64,000 nucleotides of DNA from Acetivibrio alkalicellulosi (GCA_008125075.1 VLTH01000003.1:344035-408034), one strand, 5' to 3'; shown: positions 24,222 to 33,050, counted from the first letter of the stretch. The notes: generated by a model from the sequence alone, not told the origin. Numbers and translations are program-made.

Positions 24222-26765
24222 ATGACTAAAAAGTTATTTTTGCTTGGTAGTGTAATTTTTACGTTATTGTTTACTCAAGTTATGGTTTTTGGTTGTGAGG
24301 GCTGCGTCTATATTGTTGATAGTAATTTTGAAGATGGAATTGGCCTTCCTTGGCATGTAGAAGTAGATTATCCTGGTGAAGCAGATATTGAGATTAAAGA
24401 CAGTCAGTTTCAAGTTAAAGTAATAAATCCAGGTGTAGATCCCTGGGGTGTCATGTTTAGGCACAGAAGAATTCCAATTGTATCTGGTGGTAGTTATGAG
24501 GTTACATTTACTGTTGTTGCAGATAAGCCGGCTACTATTTACACTAAGATAGGTGAAATGGGAGAGCCGTATCATGAGTATTGGAACTATAATTGGCGGA
24601 CACATGAGTTAAAGGCAGATGTACCTTATACTCTTACAGATACATTTTATTCATATGTTAATAATCCAGTATCAGAATGGATGTTTTTTTTAGGAAATGG
24701 TGAACGAAACAGGGTTCAGCCAGGAACTACATTTAAATTTAGTAACATGAGGATTTTAGCTCAAGGTGGAGGGGGGCCACATCCTATTCCATCAACTGGA
24801 CCGAAAAGGCAAATACGTGTAAATCAAGTTGGATATCTGCCAAATGCAGTTAAAAAAGCTACTTTAGTATCATCTTCCACAACGGCACATGAATGGAAGT
24901 TAAAAAATGTAAGTGGCGAAACAGTTGCAAGTGGAGAGACTATTGTTTTTGGTAAAGATAAAGATTCTGGAGATAATGTTCATATAATTGATTTTTCAGA
25001 CTATTCTTATGTTGGAGAAGGTTATTACTTAGTGTCCAATTTAGAAAGAAGTTATCCTTTTGATATTGGTATGGTTTATGACAGGATGATGTATGATGCA
25101 TTAAAATACTTTTATTACAATAGGTCAGGTAGTCCAATAGAGGAAGCATATTCTCATCACAGTAGTTTTGTTCGTCCAGCAGGTCATATAAACCAAGAAG
25201 GATTAGCAGTATCGGTACATGGCTTTAATGGTGGATTTACTCAGGACATATCAGGTGGATGGTATAATGATGGCAGTTATGGAAAGGATGTCAATAACGC
25301 TGCGCTAGCAACATGGATTATGCAAAATCAATATGAACGTGCAAAAAAAGAAGGTATTGAACAAAAATTTTATGGTGATGGAAAACTGAAGATACCTGAA
25401 AGTGGAAATGATATACCAGATTTACTTGATGAAGCACGATGGAGCATGGAATTTTTACTGAAAATGCAGGTTCCAAAAGGTTATGATCGTGAAGGTATGG
25501 TTTTTCACAAAACTGCAAATAAACCATCAATTTTGGGGGTTAGGCCACACGAATTAGAAGAGGATCAAATTGAATTAAGACAGCCTTCTACAGCGGCTAC
25601 TTTGAATTTTGCTGCTGTAAGTGCACAGGCTGCTAGATTGTGGAAGGATATAGATGCTAAATTTGCAGATAGGTGTCTAAAAGCATCAGAAATTGCTTGG
25701 AATGCTGCGGTTGCAAATCCAGATATTTTTGTACCCTTTGATTATAATCTAGCAGGCTTTTTTGGAGATAGCTACATGCTAGATAAATTTTACTGGGCTT
25801 CATGTGAGTTACTTATTACAACAGGTAAAGACAAGTACCTAGACTACATAAGAGAATCATCCCACTTCTTAGAAATGCCTTCAGAATTAGCAGGAGCTCA
25901 GGCACTTGGTGTTGTTGGTGCATTTGATGTGTATAATACAGCAGCATTAGGAACATTATCTCTAGCTTTAAATACCCCAACTCAATTGACAGCAGCTGAA
26001 ATTTATACAGCAAAGGCTAATGTTGCAAGGGCTTGTGATGTCTGGATTGAGTATCAGAAGGATCAAGGCTATGGAATTACAATACAGCAAAGACCTGTGT
26101 TACCATCGGATCCTGATTTTTTAGGCTATCCCCAAAAATCAAACTTGTATGTATTAAGTCAGTGTATTGCCTTTGCATATGCTTATGATTATTCTAGTGA
26201 TATTAAGTATTTTAATGCTATGACAGAAGCAGTAGACTATTTAATGGGAAGAAATCCTATGAACCAGTGTTATGTTACCCATTATGGCACAATATCACTG
26301 GAAAATCCTCATCATCAATGGTTTGTCCACCAAATTTCTGCTAACTATCCAAAAGCTCCTCCAGGCTGGATATCAGGAGGACCCACTTCATTACTAGAAG
26401 ATAATTGGGTGAAAGCAGCTGGTATGAGTTCAGGTGAGATCCCACCACAAAAAGGATTTGTGGATCATATCGAGTCATGGTCAACTAATAGTCTTGACAT
26501 AAGCTTAAATGCATCTTTAGCTTGGGTAACAAGCTACTTGTCAGAAGGAACATTACCCCCGCCACCACCAGTATCTAGATTAGGAGACTTAAATCAAGAT
26601 GGAAGTGTTAATTCAATTGATTCAGTGTTATTGAGAAGATATATACTTGAAATACCTGTTGATATTGATTTAGAGTCTGCCGATTTAAATGGTGATGGAA
26701 AAATAGACTCAACAGATTATATTTTGCTTAGAAAATTTATACTTGAAATAATTCCTTCTTTTTAA
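24222..26765 (+). CDS. Catalytically incompetent GH9 paralogue with CBM4, Ig and dockerin I (pseudoenzyme)
   Basis: Same modules and nearly the same length (847 residues) as the preceding cellobiohydrolase: signal peptide, CBM4, Ig-like, GH9 fold, type I dockerin (DLNQDGSVNSID, DLNGDGKIDSTD). The active site is dismantled: WYDAGDYG is WYNDGSYG (N349, S352 replace the two catalytic aspartates), NPHHRW is NPHHQW (Q699), and acid Glu in STNE is Ser (S757, STNS). The frame is intact and fold-determining segments are conserved, so it is not an ordinary decaying pseudogene. Likely a cellulosomal carbohydrate-binding or structural subunit. GGGGGAG lies 8 bases before the ATG, and it has its own terminator. 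Hydrolytic activity is very unlikely from these residues. Confidence 0.9.
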   Translation: MTKKLFLLGSVIFTLLFTQVMVFGCEGCVYIVDSNFEDGIGLPWHVEVDYPGEADIEIKDSQFQVKVINPGVDPWGVMFRHRRIPIVSGGSYEVTFTVVADKPATIYTKIGEMGEPYHEYWNYNWRTHELKADVPYTLTDTFYSYVNNPVSEWMFFLGNGERNRVQPGTTFKFSNMRILAQGGGGPHPIPSTGPKRQIRVNQVGYLPNAVKKATLVSSSTTAHEWKLKNVSGETVASGETIVFGKDKDSGDNVHIIDFSDYSYVGEGYYLVSNLERSYPFDIGMVYDRMMYDALKYFYYNRSGSPIEEAYSHHSSFVRPAGHINQEGLAVSVHGFNGGFTQDISGGWYNDGSYGKDVNNAALATWIMQNQYERAKKEGIEQKFYGDGKLKIPESGNDIPDLLDEARWSMEFLLKMQVPKGYDREGMVFHKTANKPSILGVRPHELEEDQIELRQPSTAATLNFAAVSAQAARLWKDIDAKFADRCLKASEIAWNAAVANPDIFVPFDYNLAGFFGDSYMLDKFYWASCELLITTGKDKYLDYIRESSHFLEMPSELAGAQALGVVGAFDVYNTAALGTLSLALNTPTQLTAAEIYTAKANVARACDVWIEYQKDQGYGITIQQRPVLPSDPDFLGYPQKSNLYVLSQCIAFAYAYDYSSDIKYFNAMTEAVDYLMGRNPMNQCYVTHYGTISLENPHHQWFVHQISANYPKAPPGWISGGPTSLLEDNWVKAAGMSSGEIPPQKGFVDHIESWSTNSLDISLNASLAWVTSYLSEGTLPPPPPVSRLGDLNQDGSVNSIDSVLLRRYILEIPVDIDLESADLNGDGKIDSTDYILLRKFILEIIPSF

Positions 26766-26788
26766 ATGATTATATATCAATAAACATA

Positions 26789-26822
26789 AAAACCCCATCT
26801 TATTTTAAGATGGGGTTTTTTG
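26789..26822 (+). terminator. Intrinsic terminator of the second GH9 gene
   Basis: AAACCCCATCTTA pairs with TAAGATGGGGTTT around TTT and ends in TTTTTT. Confidence 0.92.
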
Positions 26823-26867
26823 TAATTCCTATGTTTTAAAAAATTATTTAATAATAGTGAGGAATTA

Positions 26868-26898
26868 TTGTTTATATTAACTAGAAATATGCTATAAT
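26868..26898 (+). promoter_or_regulatory. Candidate promoter of the RNase J gene
   Basis: TATAAT at 26893-26898 is clear. TTGTTT at 26868-26873 gives a long 19-base spacer, and TTTATA at 26871 gives 16. It is about 100 bases upstream of the start codon. Confidence 0.4.
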
Positions 26899-27000
26899 AA
26901 TAAAGTTATTATTTATTTTCGGATATTAAAGAGTTATACAAGGCTATGGGACAGTCTTGTTTTAATAGAATATATTTTTTAGAAAAATGGAGGTTTAATT

Positions 27001-28668
27001 GTGGCAAAGAAAAAGAAAAAACTTAAAGTTATTCCCTTAGGAGGACTAGGTGAGATCGGAAAGAATATAACCGTGTTCGAATATGGGGATGACATTTTTG
27101 TTGTAGACTGTGGTATTGCTTTTCCAGAAGATGATATGCTGGGAATTGATCTTGTAATACCAGATGTTACTTATTTGACTAAAAATAAGGACAAGATTAA
27201 GGGAATTATACTTACTCATGGGCATGAAGATCATATAGGAGCTTTACCATATGTTCTAAAGGATATCAATGTTCCTGTATATGGGACAAAGCTTACACTT
27301 GGTCTTTTAGAACAAAAGCTTGAAGAGCATGGTCTCTTAGATATTGTCGAATTAATAACTGTTAAACACGCAGATGTAGTTCAATTAGGATGTTTTAAGG
27401 TTGAGTTTATAAGATCGACACATAGTATAGCAGATGCAGTTGCCTTGGCTATATTTACTCCAGTTGGTACAATTATACATACTGGAGACTTTAAGATTGA
27501 CTATACTCCTATAGAAGGAGAGCCACTTGATTTAGCTCGTTTAGCCGAGTTAGGTAAAAAAGGTGTTTTACTTCTTATGTGTGACAGCACCAATGTGGAA
27601 AGAGACGGCTATACTATGTCTGAAAGGACTGTTGGCCAAACTTTTGAAAAGATATTTATGAATACACAGAGCAGAATATTAGTTGCAACATTTGCTTCTA
27701 ATGTTCATAGGGTTCAACAAGTTATAAATGCTGCTGTAAAGTTTGACAGGAAGGTTGCTATTTGTGGAAGAAGCATGGTTAATGTAGTTAATGTTGCTAT
27801 GAAGTTGGGTTACATGAATGTACCTGAAGGAGTAATTGTTGATATTGATCATATTAATAAGTATCCACCCGAAAAGCTGGCCATCATCACAACAGGTAGT
27901 CAAGGTGAGCCAATGTCGGCATTATCAAGGATGGCAGCAGGTGAACATAGAAAGGTTGAGATAGTGCCAGGAGATCATGTTGTTATTTCAGCTACTCCAA
28001 TTCCAGGTAATGAGAAATTTGTTTCAAGAGTTGTCAATGAACTTTTTAAAAAGGGAGCAGAGGTTATTTATGAAGCATTAGCAGACATTCATGTTTCAGG
28101 TCATGCCTGCAAAGAAGAACTAAAACTAATACACAGTTTGATAAAGCCAAAGTTCTTTTTCCCTGTACATGGGGAGTACAGACACTTAAAGCAGCATGGC
28201 AATCTTGCTCATGAGTTGGGAATGTCTATGGAGAATATTTTTATTATGGATATAGGTAGGGTTTTAGAAATTACTGATGACTCAGCAAGATTAAATGGAA
28301 ATGTTTCATCAGGAAGGGTGTTAGTTGATGGTCTTGGAGTAGGAGATGTTGGTAACATTGTTCTTCGTGACAGAAAGCACTTATCTCAGGATGGTCTGAT
28401 TGTTGTTGTCATTTCAATTGAAAGTGACACTGGAAATGTAGTTGCAGGTCCAGATATTATTTCAAGAGGATTTGTATATGTAAGAGAATCAGAAGATCTT
28501 ATGGAAGAAATAAGAGAAGTATCTAGAATAGCGCTTCAAAAATGTGAAGATAAGAAAAAAAATGACTGGTCAACTAAAAAGAGTATTATTAGAGATGCAT
28601 TACGGGATTATTTATATGAAAAAACAAAAAGAAGGCCAATGATTTTGCCTATTATAATGGAAGTTTAG
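27001..28668 (+). CDS. rnj: Ribonuclease J
   Basis: Metallo-beta-lactamase/beta-CASP nuclease with 5'-exo- and endonuclease activity in mRNA decay and rRNA maturation. The 555-residue length is typical. Motifs: HGHEDHIGALPY (HxHxDH zinc site), HTGDFKID, the beta-CASP VATFASNVHRVQ and TTGSQGEPMSALSRM, and HVSGHACKEELK. GTG start at 27001 with GGAGG about 8 bases upstream. Whether it is RnjA or RnjB is not decided. Its TAG stop is contributed by the start of an F1 repeat. Confidence 0.96.
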   Translation: MAKKKKKLKVIPLGGLGEIGKNITVFEYGDDIFVVDCGIAFPEDDMLGIDLVIPDVTYLTKNKDKIKGIILTHGHEDHIGALPYVLKDINVPVYGTKLTLGLLEQKLEEHGLLDIVELITVKHADVVQLGCFKVEFIRSTHSIADAVALAIFTPVGTIIHTGDFKIDYTPIEGEPLDLARLAELGKKGVLLLMCDSTNVERDGYTMSERTVGQTFEKIFMNTQSRILVATFASNVHRVQQVINAAVKFDRKVAICGRSMVNVVNVAMKLGYMNVPEGVIVDIDHINKYPPEKLAIITTGSQGEPMSALSRMAAGEHRKVEIVPGDHVVISATPIPGNEKFVSRVVNELFKKGAEVIYEALADIHVSGHACKEELKLIHSLIKPKFFFPVHGEYRHLKQHGNLAHELGMSMENIFIMDIGRVLEITDDSARLNGNVSSGRVLVDGLGVGDVGNIVLRDRKHLSQDGLIVVVISIESDTGNVVAGPDIISRGFVYVRESEDLMEEIREVSRIALQKCEDKKKNDWSTKKSIIRDALRDYLYEKTKRRPMILPIIMEV

Positions 28669-28817
28669 GAACGCTGAAAATATAACTTCCACTAATACTT
28701 TACTTAAAAGTTTAGGAACAAAGTGAAAGACTTAAAAGGGGAGAGGTTCCATGCTGCCAGCTTTCTTATATACTAAATAGGACTGTAAAAAGTGGAAGTA
28801 ATATTTCAGACAACTTA
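28666..28817 (+). repeat. F1 repeat copy with an internal F3-like unit
   Basis: Left end TAGGAACGCTGAAAATATAAC, including the rnj stop codon; right end AAGTGGAAGTAATATTTCAG, an inverted match. The middle (about 28708-28770) has GGAACAAAGTGAAAGACTTAAAAG, a diverged F3 unit in the same orientation as 14323-14387. Confidence 0.65.
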
Positions 28818-28845
28818 TATATATTAAATCTTGGAGGGGTTCAAG

Positions 28846-29646
28846 ATGATTATTATTGGTGAAAAAATTAATGCTAGTTCAAAATCAATAAAAGCAGCTC
28901 TTGATAATAAAGATGCAAAATTTATTCAAGAACTGGCAAAGAATCAGCATGAGGCAGGTGCTTTATATGTTGATATAAATGCAGGCTGCCTTGATAAAGA
29001 CGAAATACTTAAATTAGAATGGCTTGTTAACATTATTCAAGAAGTTTCAAGTGTATCTTTTTGTATTGATTCTTATAATGCACATTCTATAGAAGCTGCA
29101 CTAAAGGTAAATAAAAATCCTAAGCCTATTGTGAATTCTATAACTGGGGAAAAAGAAAGATATAAATCTATAATTCCATTGGTTTTAAAGTACAATACCT
29201 ATGTTATAGCCCTTTGTATGGATGATAATGGAATGCCAGAATCCATGGATGATAGGCTTACTATTGCAAATAATCTGATAGAAAACATTACAAAAGAAGG
29301 GATAAATATAGAAGATATTTTTATTGATCCTTTGGTAAGACCTATTGGTAATGGTACAAACTATGGTATTGATGCATTAGAATCCATAAAAACATTTAAA
29401 AAAGAGTTTCCAAAAGCAAGTGTTGTGTGTGGAATAAACAATATTTCATTTGGGGTCCCTGCTAGAAAACTTATGAATCAAGCTTTTTTAGTGTCAGCAA
29501 TGATGGCAGGAATTGATGCGGCTATAATGGATCCATTAGACAAAAATCTTATGAGTGTCATGTTTGCAACTGAGGCATTAATGGGAAAAGATGAATATTG
29601 TATGAATTATCAGATGAAATTCAGAGAAGGCCTGTTTGATATATGA
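28846..29646 (+). CDS. Corrinoid-dependent methyltransferase, pterin-binding (AcsE/MetH-like)
   Basis: TIM-barrel pterin-binding protein of 266 residues resembling methyltetrahydrofolate:corrinoid/iron-sulfur protein methyltransferase. Features: IIIGEKINASSKSI at the N-terminus, ALYVDINAG, CIDSYNAHSIEAAL (DS pterin motif), IVNSITGEKERY, PLVRPIG and CGINNISFGVPARKLMNQAFL. ATG 28846 is preferred to TTG 28831 because GGAGGGG falls between them. No other Wood-Ljungdahl genes are nearby, so its methyl acceptor is unknown. It converges with and overlaps the LysM gene by 37 bases. Confidence 0.85.
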   Translation: MIIIGEKINASSKSIKAALDNKDAKFIQELAKNQHEAGALYVDINAGCLDKDEILKLEWLVNIIQEVSSVSFCIDSYNAHSIEAALKVNKNPKPIVNSITGEKERYKSIIPLVLKYNTYVIALCMDDNGMPESMDDRLTIANNLIENITKEGINIEDIFIDPLVRPIGNGTNYGIDALESIKTFKKEFPKASVVCGINNISFGVPARKLMNQAFLVSAMMAGIDAAIMDPLDKNLMSVMFATEALMGKDEYCMNYQMKFREGLFDI

Positions 29647-30029
29647 GGGTGAGGCAAATATATAATCTGACCTGATAAAAAATCTTCAGGATTTAGAGTT
29701 GGGTTAGATTTTAAAATCCTTCTTACAGAAATTCCGTATTTTAAAGCTATAGTATGTAAGCTATCATCTGGTTTTATTGAATAGGTTGTTTTATTTGGCT
29801 TATGTTTTAGACCAGTTGGAGTTAATAAGCTTTCACTAAAGCTATTTTGTGTGGGTATAAAAATAGTATACCCAGCTTCTAACAAACCTAAATTCATGTG
29901 TGAGTTTACTAAAAATAGAGAGGGTAATGTTATATTAAATTTTAAACAGATACTGTAAAAAGTGTCCCCAGGCTTAATTATATAAGGGAAAGCTGAAGGC
30001 GGACATATAAACTCTTTGATATTAGCCAT
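29610..30029 (-). CDS. Protein with two LysM domains
   Basis: Peptidoglycan- or chitin-binding type LysM repeats at about residues 14-58 (YIIKPGDTFYSICLKFNITLPSLFLVN) and 79-125 (YSIKPDDSLHTIALKYGISVRRILKSNP), separated by a short linker. The 139-residue protein has no signal peptide or catalytic domain; in clostridia such proteins are often spore-associated. Its end overlaps the methyltransferase gene tail-to-tail. AAGGATGATTTCC precedes the ATG. Confidence 0.87.
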   Translation of the reverse strand: MANIKEFICPPSAFPYIIKPGDTFYSICLKFNITLPSLFLVNSHMNLGLLEAGYTIFIPTQNSFSESLLTPTGLKHKPNKTTYSIKPDDSLHTIALKYGISVRRILKSNPTLNPEDFLSGQIIYLPHPHISNRPSLNFI

Positions 30030-30093
30030 AGGAAATCATCCTTATAAAATAAACCACCTACTAGCATAGTATACATAAACAGAATAATGTGTG

Positions 30094-31353
30094 TTATATT
30101 TTTATAATATTTTGAGTAAACTCCTGTCCTGATTTTTTATAATTGGGATTTTTATAACCTAATACATACATGTCTGTAGAAATGCATTCTAATTCTAGCA
30201 TCCTTTTGAGAAGAGGATTACATGAAGATATAAAATCTGATGTTTTTAATATTAGTGGAATGGATGTATTTTTTTTAGCAAGGGACAATAAATACTTTCC
30301 CCGTTGGTTAAAACCTAAGATCCTTGCATATTGAGGGCCATTATAAATATTAAACATATTCAAATCATTTGATGTAATACCAACTAGGATATTCATAAGT
30401 ATCCTTTGTATCCTTGTAACGGTATATCTTTTGGTACAAATATTTTGTAGCAGCTCGTTATATGTTCCTGATTTTGCGGCTGCATTTTTTATTCTATTTT
30501 CAAGACCTTCTTTAACATGTGCAATATCTTTTATTTGTTGGGGTGTTATTCTTCTAATAAAAGAAGTAATGATATTATAAAAATCTGATGCAACAACTGG
30601 TCCTCGCCCTGATAAGAACTCCTGATGTATAATACTTTTTGAGATTTCAGGAAGAACCGAGGATAAATCATTTTCAGAAAAATTATCCGAAGAGTTATAA
30701 ATATTTTTTCTAATTGCCGTTGCACTAGATATACTGCCAGTCAAATGCTCTGTATTATAGCTGTTATTAACTCTTTTTATTGTAAGTGGTGAAATACTGC
30801 TATTAAGTCGCTTTAAGGCTTTTAGGTATTCGATACCAAGAATATTATTTGAGTTAGACAGTATTTCAATTAGATTTAAGCAGTCCGTATTATTTGAAGA
30901 CAGATATTTTATCAAAGCTTGCTCTCTTGATGCTGGAAAAGATATTCCTTTTTTTAGTTCGTTTTTTAGAAGAGATTTATAGCTATCAGGTTCATTAAAA
31001 AGGATTGAAGCAATCAAATTAAGATCTTTAACACTTCCGTTTTCACTTCCAAAGCATAAAAAATCTACAATTCCAATGTCGTTAAGTATTTTAACAGCAC
31101 CATAGGCAAAAGATTCTGCACTAGATATAGCATAAGGCACAGGAAGTTCAATAACTAAATCTACTCCTGAATAAAGAGCACTTTTGGCTCTAGCCCATTT
31201 GTTTATAATTGCAGGTTCTCCTCGTTGTATAAAATTTCCGCTCATTACACATATTACGTATTCAGCACCACTTATTTTCTTTGACTGCTCAATATGATAA
31301 AGGTGTCCATTGTGAAAAGGATTGTATTCTACAATCAAACCCAATACTTTCAT
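30094..31353 (-). CDS. tmcAL: tRNA(Met) cytidine acetate ligase
   Basis: Forms N4-acetylcytidine at the wobble position of elongator tRNA-Met using acetate and ATP (B. subtilis YlbM). About 419 residues. N-terminal nucleotidyltransferase motif GLIVEYNPFHNGHLYHI, CVMSGNFIQRGEPAI, ELPVPYAISSAESFA, and C-terminal LGFNQRGKYLL. ATG 31353 (MKVLGLIVEYN) is used with AAAGGA 9 bases upstream; TTG 31359 is the alternative. In Bacillus it sits near ylbJ and coaD; here those are 30 kb away. Confidence 0.93.
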   Translation of the reverse strand: MKVLGLIVEYNPFHNGHLYHIEQSKKISGAEYVICVMSGNFIQRGEPAIINKWARAKSALYSGVDLVIELPVPYAISSAESFAYGAVKILNDIGIVDFLCFGSENGSVKDLNLIASILFNEPDSYKSLLKNELKKGISFPASREQALIKYLSSNNTDCLNLIEILSNSNNILGIEYLKALKRLNSSISPLTIKRVNNSYNTEHLTGSISSATAIRKNIYNSSDNFSENDLSSVLPEISKSIIHQEFLSGRGPVVASDFYNIITSFIRRITPQQIKDIAHVKEGLENRIKNAAAKSGTYNELLQNICTKRYTVTRIQRILMNILVGITSNDLNMFNIYNGPQYARILGFNQRGKYLLSLAKKNTSIPLILKTSDFISSCNPLLKRMLELECISTDMYVLGYKNPNYKKSGQEFTQNIIKI

Positions 31354-31390
31354 CCTCAAATATCCTTTCTATAACATTTTTCTTTGCATC

Positions 31391-31521
31391 TTAAAAAATA
31401 CCTTTTAATTTAATGGGCGTATCATTTGCTACCTTACGCAAACATGCACAGGCGCAGAGACATTAATCCCCACCTAATGTATTTATATTATTATAGTGGG
31501 CCTTATGCTTATGAATGTCTA
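31391..31521 (+). repeat. F5 composite repeat upstream of tmcAL
   Basis: TTTAATTTAATGGGCGT, ACATGCACAGGCGC, then AGACATTAATCC...TTATGAATGTCT, the same module order as 44744-44892. The leading ATTCT...AGAAT hairpin is not recognisable here. Non-coding. Confidence 0.6.
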
Positions 31522-31564
31522 GTTTTATTATATACTAATTAATATGCAAGTACAGGTTTAATTT

Positions 31565-31591
31565 AAAAAAGGCTTCTCCTCAAAAGAAGCC
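31565..31591 (-). terminator. Intrinsic terminator of the lipoprotein gene
   Basis: On the minus strand GGCTTCTTTTGAGGAGAAGCC is followed by TTTTTT, about 40 bases after the stop at 31629. Confidence 0.88.
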
Positions 31592-31628
31592 AGATAATTA
31601 AAAGCAAATTTAAAATTTATTTAATTTT

Positions 31629-32585
31629 TTATTGCTGTTTGTTTTCTTCTTGTTCTTTTTCCAATGCATCAATATTATTCATAAGTACTCGCCCTTTTAT
31701 ATTTGAAAGATACTGATTTTTTTCTTTCACAACTTTTTCTAATTCCTGAATAGAGTAGTTTAATTTATTAGAGCTGTTAGGATGTTTTTTTTGAACAGTA
31801 TTTTTAAAAAAAGACCAGGTGCTTTTTAAACGCTCAATATCTTCTTCTGACTGACTCCAATTTTCTGTCATAGTGTTTAACACTGCGTTTCTGGTATAGT
31901 GCCTGATTCTTTTTATTTCAGGTGATGAGGGTGTTTTATATAGCATATAAAGATCAGGAATATGTGAATAAAGACTACTTGATGCTAATAGTGTATTAAC
32001 CCTGTTTTGTACTGTGATTGTATTTGTGAGATTGTTTAAAGAGTTACTGAAGCTTTCAATAAGATCTTTAGGAGCATTCATTTTCATAGCAGAAGGAATA
32101 AAACTATTCCATTGATAGTGCAATTTGCTTATAATGGAATTTATTTTATCCCATTCATCTTCTTCTATTTTTTTTTGATTTTCATCAGGTTTTTTTTCAT
32201 CTTCCTGATTTTCTTTTTGATTTTCCCCAGTGTTTTGTTCTCCTCCATTTTGTTGTTCTCCTCCATTTTGTTGTTCTTCCCCATTTTGTTGTTCTTCTCC
32301 ATTCTGTTGTTCTCCATTTTCATTTTTTACAATATCTTGCTTTTTTTCTTGCTCGTCTTCATCAAGTTTTGCAGATGGACCATTAAGAAGTTTAATTATT
32401 TTCTCTACACTGGTTTCTATATTTTTTAACTCATCAGGCACTTCGTTAGCATCTTCTTGTGTGGCTATTTGTTGCTGTTGGGGTTCTTCTGCATTTTCTG
32501 CATTTTGAGCACAAGAGCTTAAAATAATGCAAAAGATGATTGATAAAAGGCTTATTTTTCTGATACAACTAATACTATTTGACAT
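31629..32585 (-). CDS. Predicted lipoprotein with Gln/Asn/Gly/Glu repeat region
   Basis: Function unknown. Signal peptide with lipobox LSSC (Cys near residue 24), so membrane-tethered outside the cell. Residues about 35-75 are charged; about 90-135 are low-complexity with six-residue repeats EQQNGE/EQQNGG, then a K/E/D/N-rich linker. The C-terminal ~170 residues are helical (DEWDKINSIISKLHYQWNSFIP; LEKVVKEKNQYLSNIKGRVL). GGAGG lies upstream of the ATG at 32585. Reading frames on the opposite strand here are artefacts of the repeat composition. Confidence 0.8.
   Translation of the reverse strand: MSNSISCIRKISLLSIIFCIILSSCAQNAENAEEPQQQQIATQEDANEVPDELKNIETSVEKIIKLLNGPSAKLDEDEQEKKQDIVKNENGEQQNGEEQQNGEEQQNGGEQQNGGEQNTGENQKENQEDEKKPDENQKKIEEDEWDKINSIISKLHYQWNSFIPSAMKMNAPKDLIESFSNSLNNLTNTITVQNRVNTLLASSSLYSHIPDLYMLYKTPSSPEIKRIRHYTRNAVLNTMTENWSQSEEDIERLKSTWSFFKNTVQKKHPNSSNKLNYSIQELEKVVKEKNQYLSNIKGRVLMNNIDALEKEQEENKQQ
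32232..32312. repeat. Short tandem repeat inside the lipoprotein gene
   Basis: Four to five copies of an 18-base unit of the type TTGTTGTTCTCCTCCATT encode the EQQNGE/EQQNGG repeats. Units of 18 bases keep the frame, so copy number could vary without breaking the protein. Confidence 0.75.
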
Positions 32586-32652
32586 AAAAGATATTTACCT
32601 CCATAATAATTGTTTGTTGTAAATTATAAATCTATAATGCTTATAAAATAAT

Positions 32653-32730
32653 AGACATTCATGAGCAAAAGCTCTGCTAGCATAATGTAAAAACATTGAA
32701 TGCAAAAGAATGTCTACTAAGCATGTGAGT
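32653..32730 (-). repeat. F5 repeat upstream of the lipoprotein gene
   Basis: AGACATTCATGAGCAAAAGC...CAAAAGAATGTCT followed by GCATGTGAG; same orientation as 19332-19412. Confidence 0.6.
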
Positions 32731-32854
32731 AATCATTTATAAATATTATTTCTAATTAGTAATTAATAATACATTTAACATTTATATAATTTAATAGATA
32801 TCGAAGAGTAAAAAGTTAACAATTATAGAATAAAAAATGCAATTTAAAAGTATA

Positions 32855-32912
32855 AAATCAAATAAGACCTGTAGTTATATAGTAGTGGAAGTTATTTTTT
32901 CAGCGTTCCTAA
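32855..32912 (+). repeat. F1 right half-copy
   Basis: AATCAAATAAGACCTGTAG, TAGTAGTGGAAGT and TTTTCAGCGTTCCTAA match the right half of F1, the end being the complement of TTAGGAACGCTGAAAA. The rest of 32586-33050 shows nothing besides the F5 copy and AT-rich sequence. Confidence 0.65.
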
Positions 32913-33050
32913 GGAAGTTTAAGAATTGTTAAGAAAAAATTACATAAAGGATTTTAAATAGCTATGTCTAATTTTAAGTAATATATAAAAGTATAAAATA
33001 AGGCTTTCTCAATAGATAAAAAAAGCCTATTAAAACAGGAGGTTAAACAA

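Noticed and set aside
24222-26765. Second GH9 gene considered as an ordinary decaying pseudogene.
   Set aside because: The frame is uninterrupted over 847 codons with signal peptide, CBM4, dockerin calcium loops and terminator intact; changes concentrate at catalytic positions rather than being random.
32112-32508. Two plus-strand frames rich in Phe/Cys/Ser opposite the lipoprotein.
   Set aside because: They are the complement of the Gln/Asn/Gly repeat codons; the lipobox and signal peptide support the minus-strand gene.
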